From the NCBI GenBank assembly GCA_046154585.1, contig JBJXDX010000126.1:1-64000 (forward strand): a stretch of 64,000 bases of DNA, read 5' to 3'. The position numbers and the translations under genes were made by a program. Of this stretch, positions 1 through 8,231 are shown in pieces (positions within the stretch are counted from its first letter, which is position 1; each line of letters starts with the position of its first letter). Under the pieces are notes generated by a model that saw nothing but the letters and a program-made list of their open reading frames with translations, did no database searches and was not told the DNA's origin. The DNA comes from CADEFX01 sp046154585 (lineage in GTDB: Bacteria > Pseudomonadota > Alphaproteobacteria > Rhizobiales > Hyphomicrobiaceae).

Positions 1-138
1 GCCAAGATGGCCCAGGCGATGCGTGCCATCTTATTGGCCAGCGCGACCGCAACCACTTTGTATGGCTTCTTGGCCAGAAGCCTCGTCACCCACGGGTGTT
101 TGTCGGGATGCGTTCGCGCGTGTCGGAGAGACGCCGGA
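1..138 (-). mobile_element. IS110-family transposase, C-terminal remnant (runs off the left edge)
   Basis: On the minus strand the frame that runs into base 1 ends in KVVAVALANKMARIAWAILA, preceded by HPWVTRLLAKKPY. This strongly resembles the end of IS110/IS116-type (DEDD) transposases, where a run like VALANKMARIxWALL precedes the stop. The match fades upstream of about base 110, so only the tail of the gene seems to be present. The part beyond the left edge cannot be seen. It marks the start of a region rich in broken genes. The family call rests on recalled motif similarity alone. Confidence 0.6.
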
Positions 139-316
139 TACCGGCACGCCACAACAATGTCTCGATGCATTTTCCAAGACAACCAGCGCGCCAAGCTGGA
201 GATGCTGGATGATCCCCCAGCGGACCCACCTCCAATGCCGAGCGCAGCCGCCCGCTGGCCGAACGGGAAGAAAAGGCGTCTGGATGCGCGGACCAAAGAC
301 TATATTGGCGTCGAGA

Positions 317-574
317 TTAGGATACGCGATCGCGCCGCATTCCGCCGAAGATCATCAGGAGGAGAATGGCACCGGCCGTGGCCACAGCAATGGTGGCGAC
401 GTTGAATCCTTCGATGAAGTGCAGGCCGAGGACGCTCGTGGCAAGAAAGCCGCCAATGGACGCACCTACAATGCCGACGATTAGGTTCATCAGCAGGCCA
501 TGATTGCGCCCAGTGACGCGTTCGGCGATCCAGCCCGCAACGATGCCCACGACAATACAAGCAATGATGTTCAT
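317..574 (-). CDS. GlsB/YeaQ/YmgE-family stress membrane protein
   Basis: An 85-residue, very hydrophobic inner-membrane protein with three predicted membrane helices (about residues 2-18, 28-50, 58-80). The opening MNIIACIVVGIVAGWIAE and the glycine-rich GIVGASIGGF are typical of the transglycosylase-associated (GlsB/YeaQ/YmgE) family. These proteins are often induced by stress, and their molecular role is not settled. I chose the ATG at 574 because family members start exactly there; the longer upstream frame is a shadow of the cupin gene. It lies 41 bases downstream of the cupin gene on the same strand, so the two are probably one transcript. Confidence 0.88.
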   Translation of the reverse strand: MNIIACIVVGIVAGWIAERVTGRNHGLLMNLIVGIVGASIGGFLATSVLGLHFIEGFNVATIAVATAGAILLLMIFGGMRRDRVS

Positions 575-615
575 GGTTTGCGCCTCTATCTCTAACGGTC
601 CCCGTACGGTGGATC

Positions 616-957
616 CTACTTGCGTCCGCGCGGCAGCTCGTCGCCGCCTTTGCCATAGGCAGGCGGAACGTACACGTTGACGGTCTTCAGCAGCGATCGG
701 CCGGTGTTCTCGATCTTGTGCCGGTCTCCGCGTTCGATGAGCACGCACACGCCTGCACGTAATTCCACGGCGCGATCGTTGATCACGGCGACACCCGTTC
801 CCGCAAGGACGACGAGCCATTGATCCGCGCCGCGATGGCGGTTCTGGCTGTCGCCTTCGGTGCCCCCGGGTGCCAGCACCATGACGGCGCATTGGGACCG
901 GTCATTGCCGATGCCGACCCGAAATCCCTTCCGAAAGGCCAATGTCTCGTGTTTCAT
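616..957 (-). CDS. Small cupin-domain protein
   Basis: A 113-residue protein forming a single cupin barrel. It shows the usual alternation of short strands, with HRGADQWLVVLAGTGVAVIN as the first motif and a later RGDRHKIENTG loop carrying a histidine, as in metal-binding sugar-isomerase-like cupins. No signal peptide, so it is probably cytoplasmic; the substrate is unknown. The ATG at 957 has a GGAG-type ribosome site about 10 bases upstream. A sequence resembling the EcfG promoter (GGAAC-N16-CATT, one mismatch) lies at 990-1014 on the same strand, 33 bases before the start. It probably leads the transcript that continues into the GlsB-type gene. Confidence 0.82.
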   Translation of the reverse strand: MKHETLAFRKGFRVGIGNDRSQCAVMVLAPGGTEGDSQNRHRGADQWLVVLAGTGVAVINDRAVELRAGVCVLIERGDRHKIENTGRSLLKTVNVYVPPAYGKGGDELPRGRK

Positions 958-1041
958 GAATCTTTAGCTCCAACAGAACAACCCAGAGTAATGGGTGAAG
1001 GGAGCACTGGTTCCGTCGCTGAAGTTCAACCTTTGTGGCGG

Positions 1042-1362
1042 TCATTTACCCTCCGCACGACGGCGATATTTCTCGATGTCCTCGGGCTCCCGCTCATCGA
1101 GATGGACCAAGTCGGTATGGGCGCGAGGATCGCTGCGTAGCAACTCGTCGAGCTTGGCGTGAATGGCCTGCGTATCGCGATGCTCGGATCGCTGGATGAA
1201 GAGGGTCATCATCCACGTCGACAACGTTGCAACGGCGTGCCAGTCGAACGTTGCCCTCTCGAACACGAACCACCCGAGCGTGTAGGCGGCAACAATAAAA
1301 AATGCCGAGGGATGCGCTGCAAAAGTGCCGAGCTCGGTGAGCCGGTGCCTTATCCAGTCCAT
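1042..1362 (-). CDS. Low-affinity iron permease-like membrane protein
   Basis: A 106-residue protein starting MDWIRHRLTELGTFAAHPSA. It contains two hydrophobic stretches (about residues 19-33 and 42-56) and the pattern HPSAFFIVAAYTLGWFVFE followed by TLSTWMMTLFIQRSEHRD. This matches the bacterial low-affinity iron permease (Iron_permease) family. The C-terminal third is charged and probably cytoplasmic. An upstream in-frame start exists at 1443, but homologues begin near MDWI, so 1362 is preferred. A perfect EcfG-type promoter lies just upstream at 1392-1417. A transport role is inherited from the family name and is not shown here; these short bacterial members have never looked like full channels. 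Confidence 0.75.
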   Translation of the reverse strand: MDWIRHRLTELGTFAAHPSAFFIVAAYTLGWFVFERATFDWHAVATLSTWMMTLFIQRSEHRDTQAIHAKLDELLRSDPRAHTDLVHLDEREPEDIEKYRRRAEGK

Positions 1363-1391
1363 GGCTGCCTCTCGGGGTTCTGGTCCGCGTA

Positions 1392-1417
1392 AACGGAACA
1401 CCTGGCAGTTGAGTTCC
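1392..1417 (-). promoter_or_regulatory. EcfG (general stress sigma) promoter, perfect match
   Basis: On the minus strand GGAAC (1417-1413), 17 bases, then CGTT (1395-1392). This is the consensus recognised by EcfG-type sigma factors of alphaproteobacteria. The -10 element lies 30 bases before the start of the iron-permease-like gene at 1362. It is divergent from a second perfect copy at 1452-1476. Confidence 0.75.
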
Positions 1418-1451
1418 GCCAAGCGAACGCCTCCAAGCACCATGGGAACCC

Positions 1452-1476
1452 GGAACGATCCCTCAATAGTGACGTT
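1452..1476 (+). promoter_or_regulatory. EcfG promoter, perfect match
   Basis: GGAAC (1452-1456), 16 bases, CGTT (1473-1476). The -10 element ends 38 bases before the start of the small exported protein at 1515. It forms a divergent pair with the promoter at 1392-1417. Confidence 0.78.
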
Positions 1477-1514
1477 GGCCCATTACTGTCGAGATGATCA
1501 AAGGAGACTTGATC

Positions 1515-1784
1515 ATGAGGAAGATGATCATTCGACCGATTATTGCGGGCGTGCTGACATTGGGCTTGGCACTGCCGGCGCTGGCCGACGACGCTGAGCA
1601 CGATGTGGCAGTGACAACGGTCCAGAGCCGCGTCTGTTACGACAGCGACGGCGATCGCGTGCCCTGCCGTGGGACGCGATACTATAGATACGACCGCGAC
1701 TATCGTGTTTACGAGCCGGGTATCCGTTTCGAGTTCGGCACTGGCGACCGGCGCTACCGGTATCGAGACAGGTACTGGGATTAG
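1515..1784 (+). CDS. Small exported Arg/Tyr-rich protein, unknown function
   Basis: An 89-residue protein starting MRKMIIRPIIAGVLTLGLAL with a clear Sec signal peptide cut near ALA-DD. The mature part is about 65 residues, has two cysteines (VCYDSDGDRVPC), then alternating Arg, Tyr and Asp (RYYRYDRDYRVYEPG). Such short basic/aromatic secreted proteins are common in Hyphomicrobiales, but I know no function. The start at 1515 is chosen over an ATG at 1494 because AAGGAGA lies between them at proper spacing for 1515. A perfect EcfG promoter at 1452-1476 and a terminator hairpin right behind the gene make it a single-gene stress unit. Confidence 0.8.
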   Translation: MRKMIIRPIIAGVLTLGLALPALADDAEHDVAVTTVQSRVCYDSDGDRVPCRGTRYYRYDRDYRVYEPGIRFEFGTGDRRYRYRDRYWD

Positions 1785-1794
1785 TTCAAAATCA

Positions 1795-1826
1795 GCGAGC
1801 CGGTTCAAGGCCGGCTCGCTTCCCTT
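1795..1826 (+). terminator. Rho-independent-type terminator
   Basis: Perfect 9-bp stem GCGAGCCGG (1795-1803) and CCGGCTCGC (1811-1819) with a 7-base loop, followed by TTCCCTTT. It lies 11 bases after the stop of the preceding gene. It may serve the opposite-strand gene less well, as no T-run is seen on that side. Confidence 0.7.
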
Positions 1827-1870
1827 TGTGTAATTGCATGGCATGAGCCCGTGTCCAACGCGCAAGCCAT

Positions 1871-2122
1871 CTACATAGCCTTACCCTCGATCTTCCCTTC
1901 AGGCACGGTGGTTCGCGGCTCGACGGTCGTATCGGGTGATGTTGCGCCGGGTGGAGCCTGAGAAACTCTACTAGGCACGGGTGTGGTCCCGATCGCCCAC
2001 CAACCGAATGCAACAGCGGCGATGACACCAAGAACGATGAACACGGCGGCGAGCGATCCGCTGAGACGGTTGTCCTCAACGCGCCGTTCCACGATCACTT
2101 CTCTTTCGTTCTCTGCCGCCAT
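1871..2122 (-). CDS. Small single-pass membrane protein, unknown function
   Basis: An 83-residue protein beginning MAAENEREVIVERRVEDNR. A charged N-terminus is followed by one transmembrane helix (about residues 22-46, LAAVFIVLGVIAAVAFGWWA) and a Pro/Thr-rich tail that should face the periplasm. No domain recognised. The ATG at 2122 has GGAGA upstream at good spacing; in-frame starts further up (2170, 2140) are less likely. A perfect EcfG promoter at 2162-2187 places it in the stress regulon with its neighbours. Small proteins of this shape are often found in stress regulons of this group. Confidence 0.7.
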   Translation of the reverse strand: MAAENEREVIVERRVEDNRLSGSLAAVFIVLGVIAAVAFGWWAIGTTPVPSRVSQAPPGATSPDTTVEPRTTVPEGKIEGKAM

Positions 2123-2161
2123 CAGATTCTCCATCTTCATGCAACACACTGTGGGATGGAA

Positions 2162-2187
2162 AACGGGCATGCGAGGCGTGTCGTTCC
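2162..2187 (-). promoter_or_regulatory. EcfG promoter, perfect match
   Basis: Minus strand: GGAAC (2187-2183), 17 bases, CGTT (2165-2162). The -10 element is 40 bases before the start of the small membrane protein at 2122. Confidence 0.72.
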
Positions 2188-2214
2188 CGTCTGATGAGCT
2201 GTTGTTGTCCGGAC

Positions 2215-3959
2215 TCAGCGCTTGTCGTCCGCGATTCCCGCGTCGCCTGTACCTTTGGACTTACCGAGCGGGCGCAGGATCCGGGCGGCCGCGCCCCTCA
2301 ACCGGCGCCAGGCATCTCGGTCCCGCTGTTTCGTCTGCACGATGCGTCCGCCCGAGGGGCGCCGCTGCAAGGTCAGCAACCGGCTGTGAAGCTCCTGCAG
2401 CCCCGGGCGATGTCCGACGCTGATGATGGTCGCGTCCGGCAGACGTTCGAACAGCAGAGTCATGAGTCGGAACTCGCTGTCGATGTCGAGCGCGGCCGTC
2501 GCCTCGTCCATGATGATGATATTTGGCTCCCCAATCAGGAGGCGGCCAAATGCCAACCGTTGCCGCTCACCCCCGGACAAGATCTGGTCCCAGCGTTCGT
2601 CCTCGCTGCCGAGCTTGGTGCGAAGATACCCGAGCCCCACGTCCTTCAGCACGGTTTCGGCCTTCTCCAGCGACAGCAGCGCGCCCTCCGCCGGATAAGC
2701 CAGCGCATCCCGCAGAGTACCTAACGGCACATACGGGCGCTGCGGAATGAACGCCAGCTTGGCGCCCGGCGGAAGCAGGATGCGGCCTTCGCCCCACGGC
2801 CACAGACCCGCTATGGCGCGAATGAGCGTGCTCTTGCCGGATCCCGATTCGCCGCCCAGCAGAACACGCTCGCCCGGCTTCACGGTGATGTCGGCATCGT
2901 CGATCACGACGCGGCCGTCGCGATGCACGATCGACAGATCGGCGAGGTGGATGCTCTGGTCGCTGCCGTTCTCGATGGCGATGCCGACGGCACCCTCGCT
3001 GTCATCGTCCATCTCATCGAGAGCGACATTGAGCTCCTGGACGCGTCGCGCCGAGGCGGACCACTCGGCGAGCCTGATGAAGTTCTCCGCAAACCAGTTG
3101 AGCGCGGTAAGGACCGCAGTGAAAGCGGCTGCCGCCTGCATCACGGAGCCGAGCGTCATCTCTCCGGCCAGATACTTGGGTGCCGCCAGCAGGAGTGGGA
3201 CGACTGGCGCAAAAAAGGAGTTGCTATTGAGGATCCAGGTCAAATGGCAGTTTTGGCTGACGACGTGCATCCAGCGCTTAACGGCTTCGGCATAGGTGTC
3301 GGTTAGGCGGTCGCGCTCGTCTTCCTCGCCCTTGATGAGGGCAATGCTCTCGGCATTCTCTCGCACACGGGTAAGCTCATAGCGGAACTGCGCTTCAGCC
3401 TCATTCTTCGCGGCCACGCGGTCCACCAGGGGGCTACCGATGTAATACGTGAGGAGCGATACGCACGTGGCATAGAGGACGGCCGCGACGGCCAGGTAGC
3501 CCGGGATCGACAGCGTTGTGCCCGCGATCTGGAGCTCGATCGCGCCGCCAACCACGAACAGAATGCTGACGAAGGCGATGGCGGACAGCAGCGCTGATCG
3601 GCCAACCATCGTGCTAGCAGGTGCTCGGTGAGCCATTGCCGCCACCTGACCTGAAGCGTCATGCGGCAGCGGACCATGCCCACCGCGAAGGCCGCGCCGA
3701 GCGCAACTAGCCCGACGATTGTCGCGAGGGCTAGGCGCAACGAACCGCCGTCCCTGGCTTCCAGGGCGTCGAAGAACCACTTGTTCCAGCGGTTGATGCC
3801 GACGTTGACGGCCAGGTTGGCCATCAGCAGCACCAAGGCGGCACCGGTCCAGAGCCAGGCCGTGCGCCGTTCCGGCCCGGTCCAGAACCCGAAGGCACCG
3901 GATAGAAACTTGCGCGTTCCGCCGCCTCCCGGCTGCTTTTCCGCGCTGTCTTCGGTCAT
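2215..3959 (-). pseudogene. YddA/SbmA-like ABC transporter (fused permease-ATPase), broken by an internal deletion
   Basis: The 5' part reads MTEDSAEKQPGGGGTRKFLS, then membrane helices and the family motif WLTEHLLARWLADQR. The frame then shifts, and the 3' part continues in another frame with ALLSAIAFVSILFVVGGAIE, SIPGY and a complete ATPase: Walker A GGESGSGKST, signature LSGGERQRLAFG, Walker B NIIIMDEATAALD. Intact family members carry about 40 more residues (a stretch containing NPxQRIADD) between the two halves. That piece is missing at about 3585-3600, so this is a deletion as well as a frameshift. The ATPase part alone cannot make a transporter. A perfect EcfG promoter (4014-4038) still stands in front of the gene. 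A sequencing error cannot explain the missing segment. Confidence 0.85.
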
Positions 3960-4013
3960 GGGGACCTCATCGGCGGCTGGCGTAGCCGCCCGGCAGGTAC
4001 CGGGGCGCAAACA

Positions 4014-4038
4014 AACGGGGCAGGCGGGGTTGAGTTCC
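4014..4038 (-). promoter_or_regulatory. EcfG promoter, perfect match
   Basis: Minus strand: GGAAC (4038-4034), 16 bases, CGTT (4017-4014), 55 bases before the start of the broken ABC transporter at 3959. Confidence 0.7.
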
Positions 4039-4157
4039 ACGCAAGTGCCGTAAATGACCCGGCCGCAGCTAGGTGATCAGCGGCTTGCGAATGGCCCCGT
4101 GGCTCTCGGTCTGGTTCCGCTCAGCCGTTTTCGCAGCCAGTCAGTGACGTGTTCTGG

Positions 4158-4730
4158 CTATAAAGGGCACCGCCGGCGCTGGGACGAGCCGAATGGCTGA
4201 TACGTACCATCGCTTTCGCGGAACGAAGCGTAACGTCGTGCGCACTCGATGGTGCTCCTTTCAGCTGTGTCGGCGCGCTCCTGGCCCGGTGCAGCGCGAT
4301 CCTCCCGCAGCTCCCGGCCAGGACTGGCTGAGCCGGCGTTCACCACCGTGGCTCCAAAGACCCGGCGCTCCTCGGGTCGCTCGGCAGTTTCCAAACCTTG
4401 GGCGTGGTCTGGTGATTTTTCGCCTGCGCTGGCAGTTCCATCGTGCTCATTTGCACGCTTTTCGAGGGCGGCCTGAGTGGTACTACTAGCGCGCACAGCC
4501 GTTTCGGCGGGTTTGTTCTCTTTTCTCTCCTCGGTCGATTGAAACGGGCGCCGTCCCAGAGGCTCTGCGGTGACGTGGCCCAATGAGGTCGATAGCGAGT
4601 TGCCACCGATCGGTACCAGCCATGCCGAGACCCGCCCACCCAAAAATCCGAGCCCCACGCTGATAATCACTACGCCCGTCAGGCTAACGATGCGAGCGCG
4701 TCGCTCTTCTGCTCTTGTTGAACCGTGCAT
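4158..4730 (-). CDS. BA14K-like membrane-anchored protein
   Basis: A 190-residue protein. A short basic cytoplasmic N-terminus (TRAEERRARIVS) is followed by one transmembrane helix (about residues 16-37), a long Glu/Ala/Pro-rich, low-complexity linker (about 45-150) and a compact end, ECARRYASFRESDGTYQPFG...RRRCPL. That end resembles the BA14K family repeat (CxxRYRSYDPxTGTYxGxDGxRxxC), first known as a Brucella immunoreactive protein with lectin-like activity. Two cysteines frame it, as in the family. A perfect EcfG promoter lies 42 bases upstream (4772-4796). The family call is by motif and moderate; the N-terminal anchor and stress control are clearer. Confidence 0.65.
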   Translation of the reverse strand: MHGSTRAEERRARIVSLTGVVIISVGLGFLGGRVSAWLVPIGGNSLSTSLGHVTAEPLGRRPFQSTEERKENKPAETAVRASSTTQAALEKRANEHDGTASAGEKSPDHAQGLETAERPEERRVFGATVVNAGSASPGRELREDRAAPGQERADTAERSTIECARRYASFRESDGTYQPFGSSQRRRCPL

Positions 4731-4771
4731 TTGCTTAACCGATACGAAGAACTACACCCTGTAGTTCTGTC

Positions 4772-4796
4772 AACGTGCTTCAAAAAAGTTCGTTCC
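4772..4796 (-). promoter_or_regulatory. EcfG promoter, perfect match
   Basis: Minus strand: GGAAC (4796-4792), 16 bases, CGTT (4775-4772), 42 bases before the BA14K-like start at 4730. Confidence 0.75.
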
Positions 4797-4914
4797 GCGA
4801 TGCATCATGAAACGCCAGACCAAGAGCCGCAGAAGCATTGTGCGTAGCAGTCGGCAGACTCGCCCCGTTTGGCTCCAGATCATCAACGCAGATAGGTCCA
4901 TTAAAAACGAAGTC

Positions 4915-4953
4915 TTGCTTCGCATAGAAGCTTGTTGCTTCCATGCGAAGCAA
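4915..4953. repeat. Palindromic repeat, 17-bp arms
   Basis: TTGCTTCGCATAGAAGC (4915-4931) pairs with GCTTCCATGCGAAGCAA (4937-4953) with a single mismatch and a 5-base loop. The core CTTCCATGCGAA recurs in the larger palindromic element at 47381-47441, so this is a dispersed extragenic palindrome family. It lies in a gene-free stretch (4797-5102), where I see only His-rich low-complexity codons in the minus frames (about 4950-5040), perhaps an eroded gene. Confidence 0.7.
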
Positions 4954-5102
4954 TCCGGCTCTGGTGGTGGTGCCGATCGTGGCGATCATGCCGATGATGG
5001 TGGCGATGATGGCGGTGCCTATGCCGCCCACCCACATAGACCCGCACGCCCGGCCCGCTATGATAGCCAAGACGATGATAGCGTTCGGGGTAACGGTGGT
5101 GA

Positions 5103-5321
5103 CGGCGCGCCTGTGGGCTTCGCCATCCCATGTATGTAGGCGTCCTGCTCGGCGTGTGGGCGACGCCGCGAATGACCTTCGGCCATCTGCTCCTTGCGGC
5201 CAGCCTCATGCTTTATGTCCTGATCGCCATGCTTTATGTCCTGATCGCCATGCGCTACGAGGAGCGCGATCTCATGCAGCGGTTCGGCGCGTCATACGTG
5301 CGCTGGCGCGAGAGCAGCTAG
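5103..5321 (+). pseudogene. Methyltransferase of the ICMT/MddA type, C-terminal fragment
   Basis: The frame contains LRHPMYVGVLLGVWATPRMT, FGHLLLAASLMLYVL and YEERDLMQRFGASYVRWRE. These are the membrane-methyltransferase signature RHPxYxG and the EERDL end seen in isoprenylcysteine methyltransferase-like and methanethiol S-methyltransferase proteins. The N-terminal 100 or more residues are missing; a stop (TGA at 5100) lies just before the conserved part. In addition a 21-base segment is exactly duplicated in tandem (5208-5228 and 5229-5249), repeating seven residues inside a membrane helix. It is a decayed remnant. No ribosome site is evident before the ATG at 5130. Confidence 0.75.
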
Positions 5322-5448
5322 CCACCGGCCGTCGCGCTGCTTCGTTGCGGCGCCGGCAGGGTGATCGTCGCGGCGGCGGGACAGCCGCCCGGCTAGCCGC
5401 CACGCCAATACCATTCGCTCGAATGGTGCTGTTCGCACGGAACCCCAT

Positions 5449-5474
5449 GGAACTCGTGAGCGTCCTGGCGCGTT
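5449..5474 (+). promoter_or_regulatory. EcfG promoter, perfect match
   Basis: GGAAC (5449-5453), 17 bases, CGTT (5471-5474). It is 124 bases before the kinase gene at 5598, a longer leader than at the other sites, so somewhat less certain. The bases between 5322 and 5597 contain no other gene I can support. Confidence 0.55.
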
Positions 5475-5597
5475 GTGAGATTCGGCATCGTTTGCCGGAG
5501 CTATATGGGCGGCGCTGACTAGGGACCTGGAAGTGATATACCTCCTGAGATAATTTGAACTTCGCCTACGGTCGCGCGGGTACTTCGAGAGTCTCCA

Positions 5598-8009
5598 ATG
5601 GACACCGCACGTAGGCTAGGCGCTCCAGGCGGTCTCAGCCAGGTTGATACCAACCCCCGGGCGCCCACAGAGATTCTGGGCTGTTCGTCAACGATCTCGC
5701 TGATGGACGAGCTTCGGAGCGTGTGCCAGATGGCGGCAGCGTCTCTCGGAGCCGGAACGTTCTCTTTCCCGGCTGGTGACTGTGCGGTGCCGCCCCGTTC
5801 CATTGGACCGATCGTGCTGATTGTCAACGAGGCCGTCAGCAACGCCATCAGACACGCCCATCCGAACAGGGCCGCGGTCAAGATCACCGTCGGCTGCAGG
5901 CGCGATACGGACGGGACATTCTCGATCGAGATCGCCGATGATGGCGCTGGCCTCCCCGATCATTTCGACCCGGAGGCTGAAGGCGGGCGCGGCATCCACC
6001 TTATGCGCCAATGCAGCGAGCAGATCGGTGCAAAGCTTGCGTTCCATTCCTTGCGTCCCGGGCTTCGTGTCCAACTGAGGCTTCCACGCGATGGAACATC
6101 GCCGGCGGCCGATAATGGGCAGATCGCTTTGGATCACACGGGCGCCGAGCGTTTGCTCCAGGATTTGATGTCGGGAAGGCGGGCCGACGGTGTGCTGGGA
6201 GACGACGGGCATTGGCGGCAGATCTTCCAAGCGCTGCCGGCCGCCATATACACGACGGATGCTGCGGGGCGGATCACCTACTACAACGATGCGGCTGCCA
6301 ATCTGTGGGGCTGCCGGCCCGAGCTGGGCAAGAGCGAGTTCTGTGGCTCATGGAAACTCTATTGGGCCGACGGCACGCCCTTGCCGCATGAGGAATGCCC
6401 CATGGCGATTGCGCTCAGGGACAAGAAGCCGATACGGGGTATGGAGGCGGTAGCAGAACGTCCCGATGGGACGCGCGTGCCGTTCATTCCCTATCCGACG
6501 CCGTTGTTCGGCAGCTCGGGTGTTCTCATCGGCGCCGTCAATATGTTGGTTGACATCTCCGAGCGCAAACAGGCGGAGCAGACGGTCGCCAAGCATCGAG
6601 ATGAGCAGTCCGCCCTATATCGCTTTACGGATAAGCTCTATCGGGCCAGTCCGCTCAGCGATGTCTTCGATGCAGCGCTGGTCGCGATAAGACAGGCCCT
6701 TGGCTGCAAGCGCGCGGCGATTCTGCTTTTCGACGACACGGGTGTCATGCGGTTCGTGGCGTGGTCCGAGCTATCCGAGACCTATCGCCGAGCCGTCGAG
6801 GGTCATTCTCCGTGGGCTCCCGGCGCGAAGCATGCCGAGCCGATCTGCATCGACAATGTCGAGGCGTCCGACATCTCCGATTCCCTCAAGGAGACAATCA
6901 AGGCAGAACGGATTAGCGCTCTCGCGTTTATTCCGCTCGTCGTCGGCGGCGAGCTCGTCGGCAAGTTCATGACCTACTACGAAACGCCTCATCAATTCAC
7001 CGAATCGGAGATCGGCCTATCGCTCACCATCGCGCGCCAGCTTGGGTTCAACATGGAAATGGCGCAGGCGGATAAAGTTCGATCGCGTGCAGAGCAAGTC
7101 AGCGTATTGCTCGCTTCCATTATCGAGACCTCGGAAGACGCGATCGTCAGCAAGAACCTTCAGGGCATCGTTACAAGCTGGAATCGCGGCGCAGAACGAG
7201 TGTTTGGCTACAAGGCCGAGGAAATGGTCGGCAGGTCGATCATGCTCCTCATCCCGCCGGATCGCCATAGCGAGGAGCGGGAGATTATTGACCGCCTGCG
7301 CAGAGGCGAGCGCGTCGAGCACTATGAGACGGTCCGCCGGCGAAAGGACGGCAACGATGTCCACATATCGCTGGCCGTGTCGCCCGTGAAGGATCAATCC
7401 GGCGCCATTGTTGGGGCGTCGAAGATTGCGCGCGACATCAGCGAGCAGAAGCGGTTCGAAGCGCAGAAGGATCTCCTGCTCAACGAGATCAAGCACCGCG
7501 TCAAGAACACGCTGGCGACCGTGCAGGCGATGGCCAGCCAGAGCTTGCGCAGCGCATCGAAGGACGAGTTGCGCTCTTTCGCGTCGCGCCTGCATGCCCT
7601 GGGCAATGCCTATGATTTGCTGACGAGCGACAACTGGGATCGGGCAATGATGCGGGATATCGTCAGCCGCGCAATCGAGCCGTTTCAGGGTGCGCGCTTC
7701 GTGGTGCATGGCCCGGCCGTTCTTCTTAACGCCAGCCAAGCCTTGAAACTGACAATGGTGTTGCACGAGCTGGCGACAAATGCCGTCAAGTACGGCGCAC
7801 TGGCGAATGCCACGGGTCACGTCGCCATCGCGTGGCAGCATACAATGGGCACCGATCTGCAGCTTAGCTGGAAAGAAGTCGGCGGACCGCCGGTATCTCC
7901 GCCCAGGCGCAAGGGGTTCGGCTCTCTGCTCATCGAGCAATCCGGCGAGAACGTCGTGTTTGGCTACGCGCCGACGGGCCTGACGTGCACATTGCACTTA
8001 GCCCTGTAA
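5598..8009 (+). CDS. Multidomain HWE-family sensor histidine kinase with an extra N-terminal ATPase domain
   Basis: An 803-residue cytosolic sensor without membrane helices. In order: an RsbW-like ATPase (about 35-165; N-box NEAVSNAIRHAHP, DDGAGLP, GGRGIHLM); a PAS domain (about 205-320, LPAAIYTTDAAGRITYYNDA); a GAF domain (about 335-485); a second PAS (about 500-625, SEDAIVSKNLQGIVTSWNRG); then the kinase core with phosphoacceptor histidine in EIKHRVKNTLATVQ (about 635), N-box HELATNAVKYGAL and the WKEVGGPPV motif that defines HWE kinases. HWE kinases commonly feed PhyR in the general stress response. A perfect EcfG promoter lies upstream. The early start at 5598 is the only ATG before the first domain; the next in frame is at 5703. 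The two ATP-binding domains are unusual. Confidence 0.9.
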   Translation: MDTARRLGAPGGLSQVDTNPRAPTEILGCSSTISLMDELRSVCQMAAASLGAGTFSFPAGDCAVPPRSIGPIVLIVNEAVSNAIRHAHPNRAAVKITVGCRRDTDGTFSIEIADDGAGLPDHFDPEAEGGRGIHLMRQCSEQIGAKLAFHSLRPGLRVQLRLPRDGTSPAADNGQIALDHTGAERLLQDLMSGRRADGVLGDDGHWRQIFQALPAAIYTTDAAGRITYYNDAAANLWGCRPELGKSEFCGSWKLYWADGTPLPHEECPMAIALRDKKPIRGMEAVAERPDGTRVPFIPYPTPLFGSSGVLIGAVNMLVDISERKQAEQTVAKHRDEQSALYRFTDKLYRASPLSDVFDAALVAIRQALGCKRAAILLFDDTGVMRFVAWSELSETYRRAVEGHSPWAPGAKHAEPICIDNVEASDISDSLKETIKAERISALAFIPLVVGGELVGKFMTYYETPHQFTESEIGLSLTIARQLGFNMEMAQADKVRSRAEQVSVLLASIIETSEDAIVSKNLQGIVTSWNRGAERVFGYKAEEMVGRSIMLLIPPDRHSEEREIIDRLRRGERVEHYETVRRRKDGNDVHISLAVSPVKDQSGAIVGASKIARDISEQKRFEAQKDLLLNEIKHRVKNTLATVQAMASQSLRSASKDELRSFASRLHALGNAYDLLTSDNWDRAMMRDIVSRAIEPFQGARFVVHGPAVLLNASQALKLTMVLHELATNAVKYGALANATGHVAIAWQHTMGTDLQLSWKEVGGPPVSPPRRKGFGSLLIEQSGENVVFGYAPTGLTCTLHLAL

Positions 8010-8172
8010 GACAAGGCCCGAGCCGGGCCCACGAGTATTGGGGTCAACACGCTCCTGTCAGCGCTCATGGCGGCCCGCTTCGTTGTACTTGCCATCGGCG
8101 CCATCAATCGATCGGGCGGTTTCAGCTCGTCCTTCCTCTTCGGTTCCTTGCCAATCACTCATGGCACCGTGC

Positions 8173-8197
8173 GGAACGCCCCCCGTCTATAGACGTT
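8173..8197 (+). promoter_or_regulatory. EcfG promoter, perfect match
   Basis: GGAAC (8173-8177), 16 bases, CGTT (8194-8197), 34 bases before the small exported protein at 8232. Its paralogue at 14584 has the same kind of promoter. The preceding 8010-8172 holds only a short GC hairpin (8015-8029) after the kinase gene. Confidence 0.78.
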
Positions 8198-8231
8198 CAT
8201 GTGGACTTCTGGTTTGCAAAAGGAGTTCCAG

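Noticed and set aside
4943..5518. 191-codon frame on the plus strand
   Set aside because: It has no recognisable content and overlaps in another frame the clear methyltransferase fragment.
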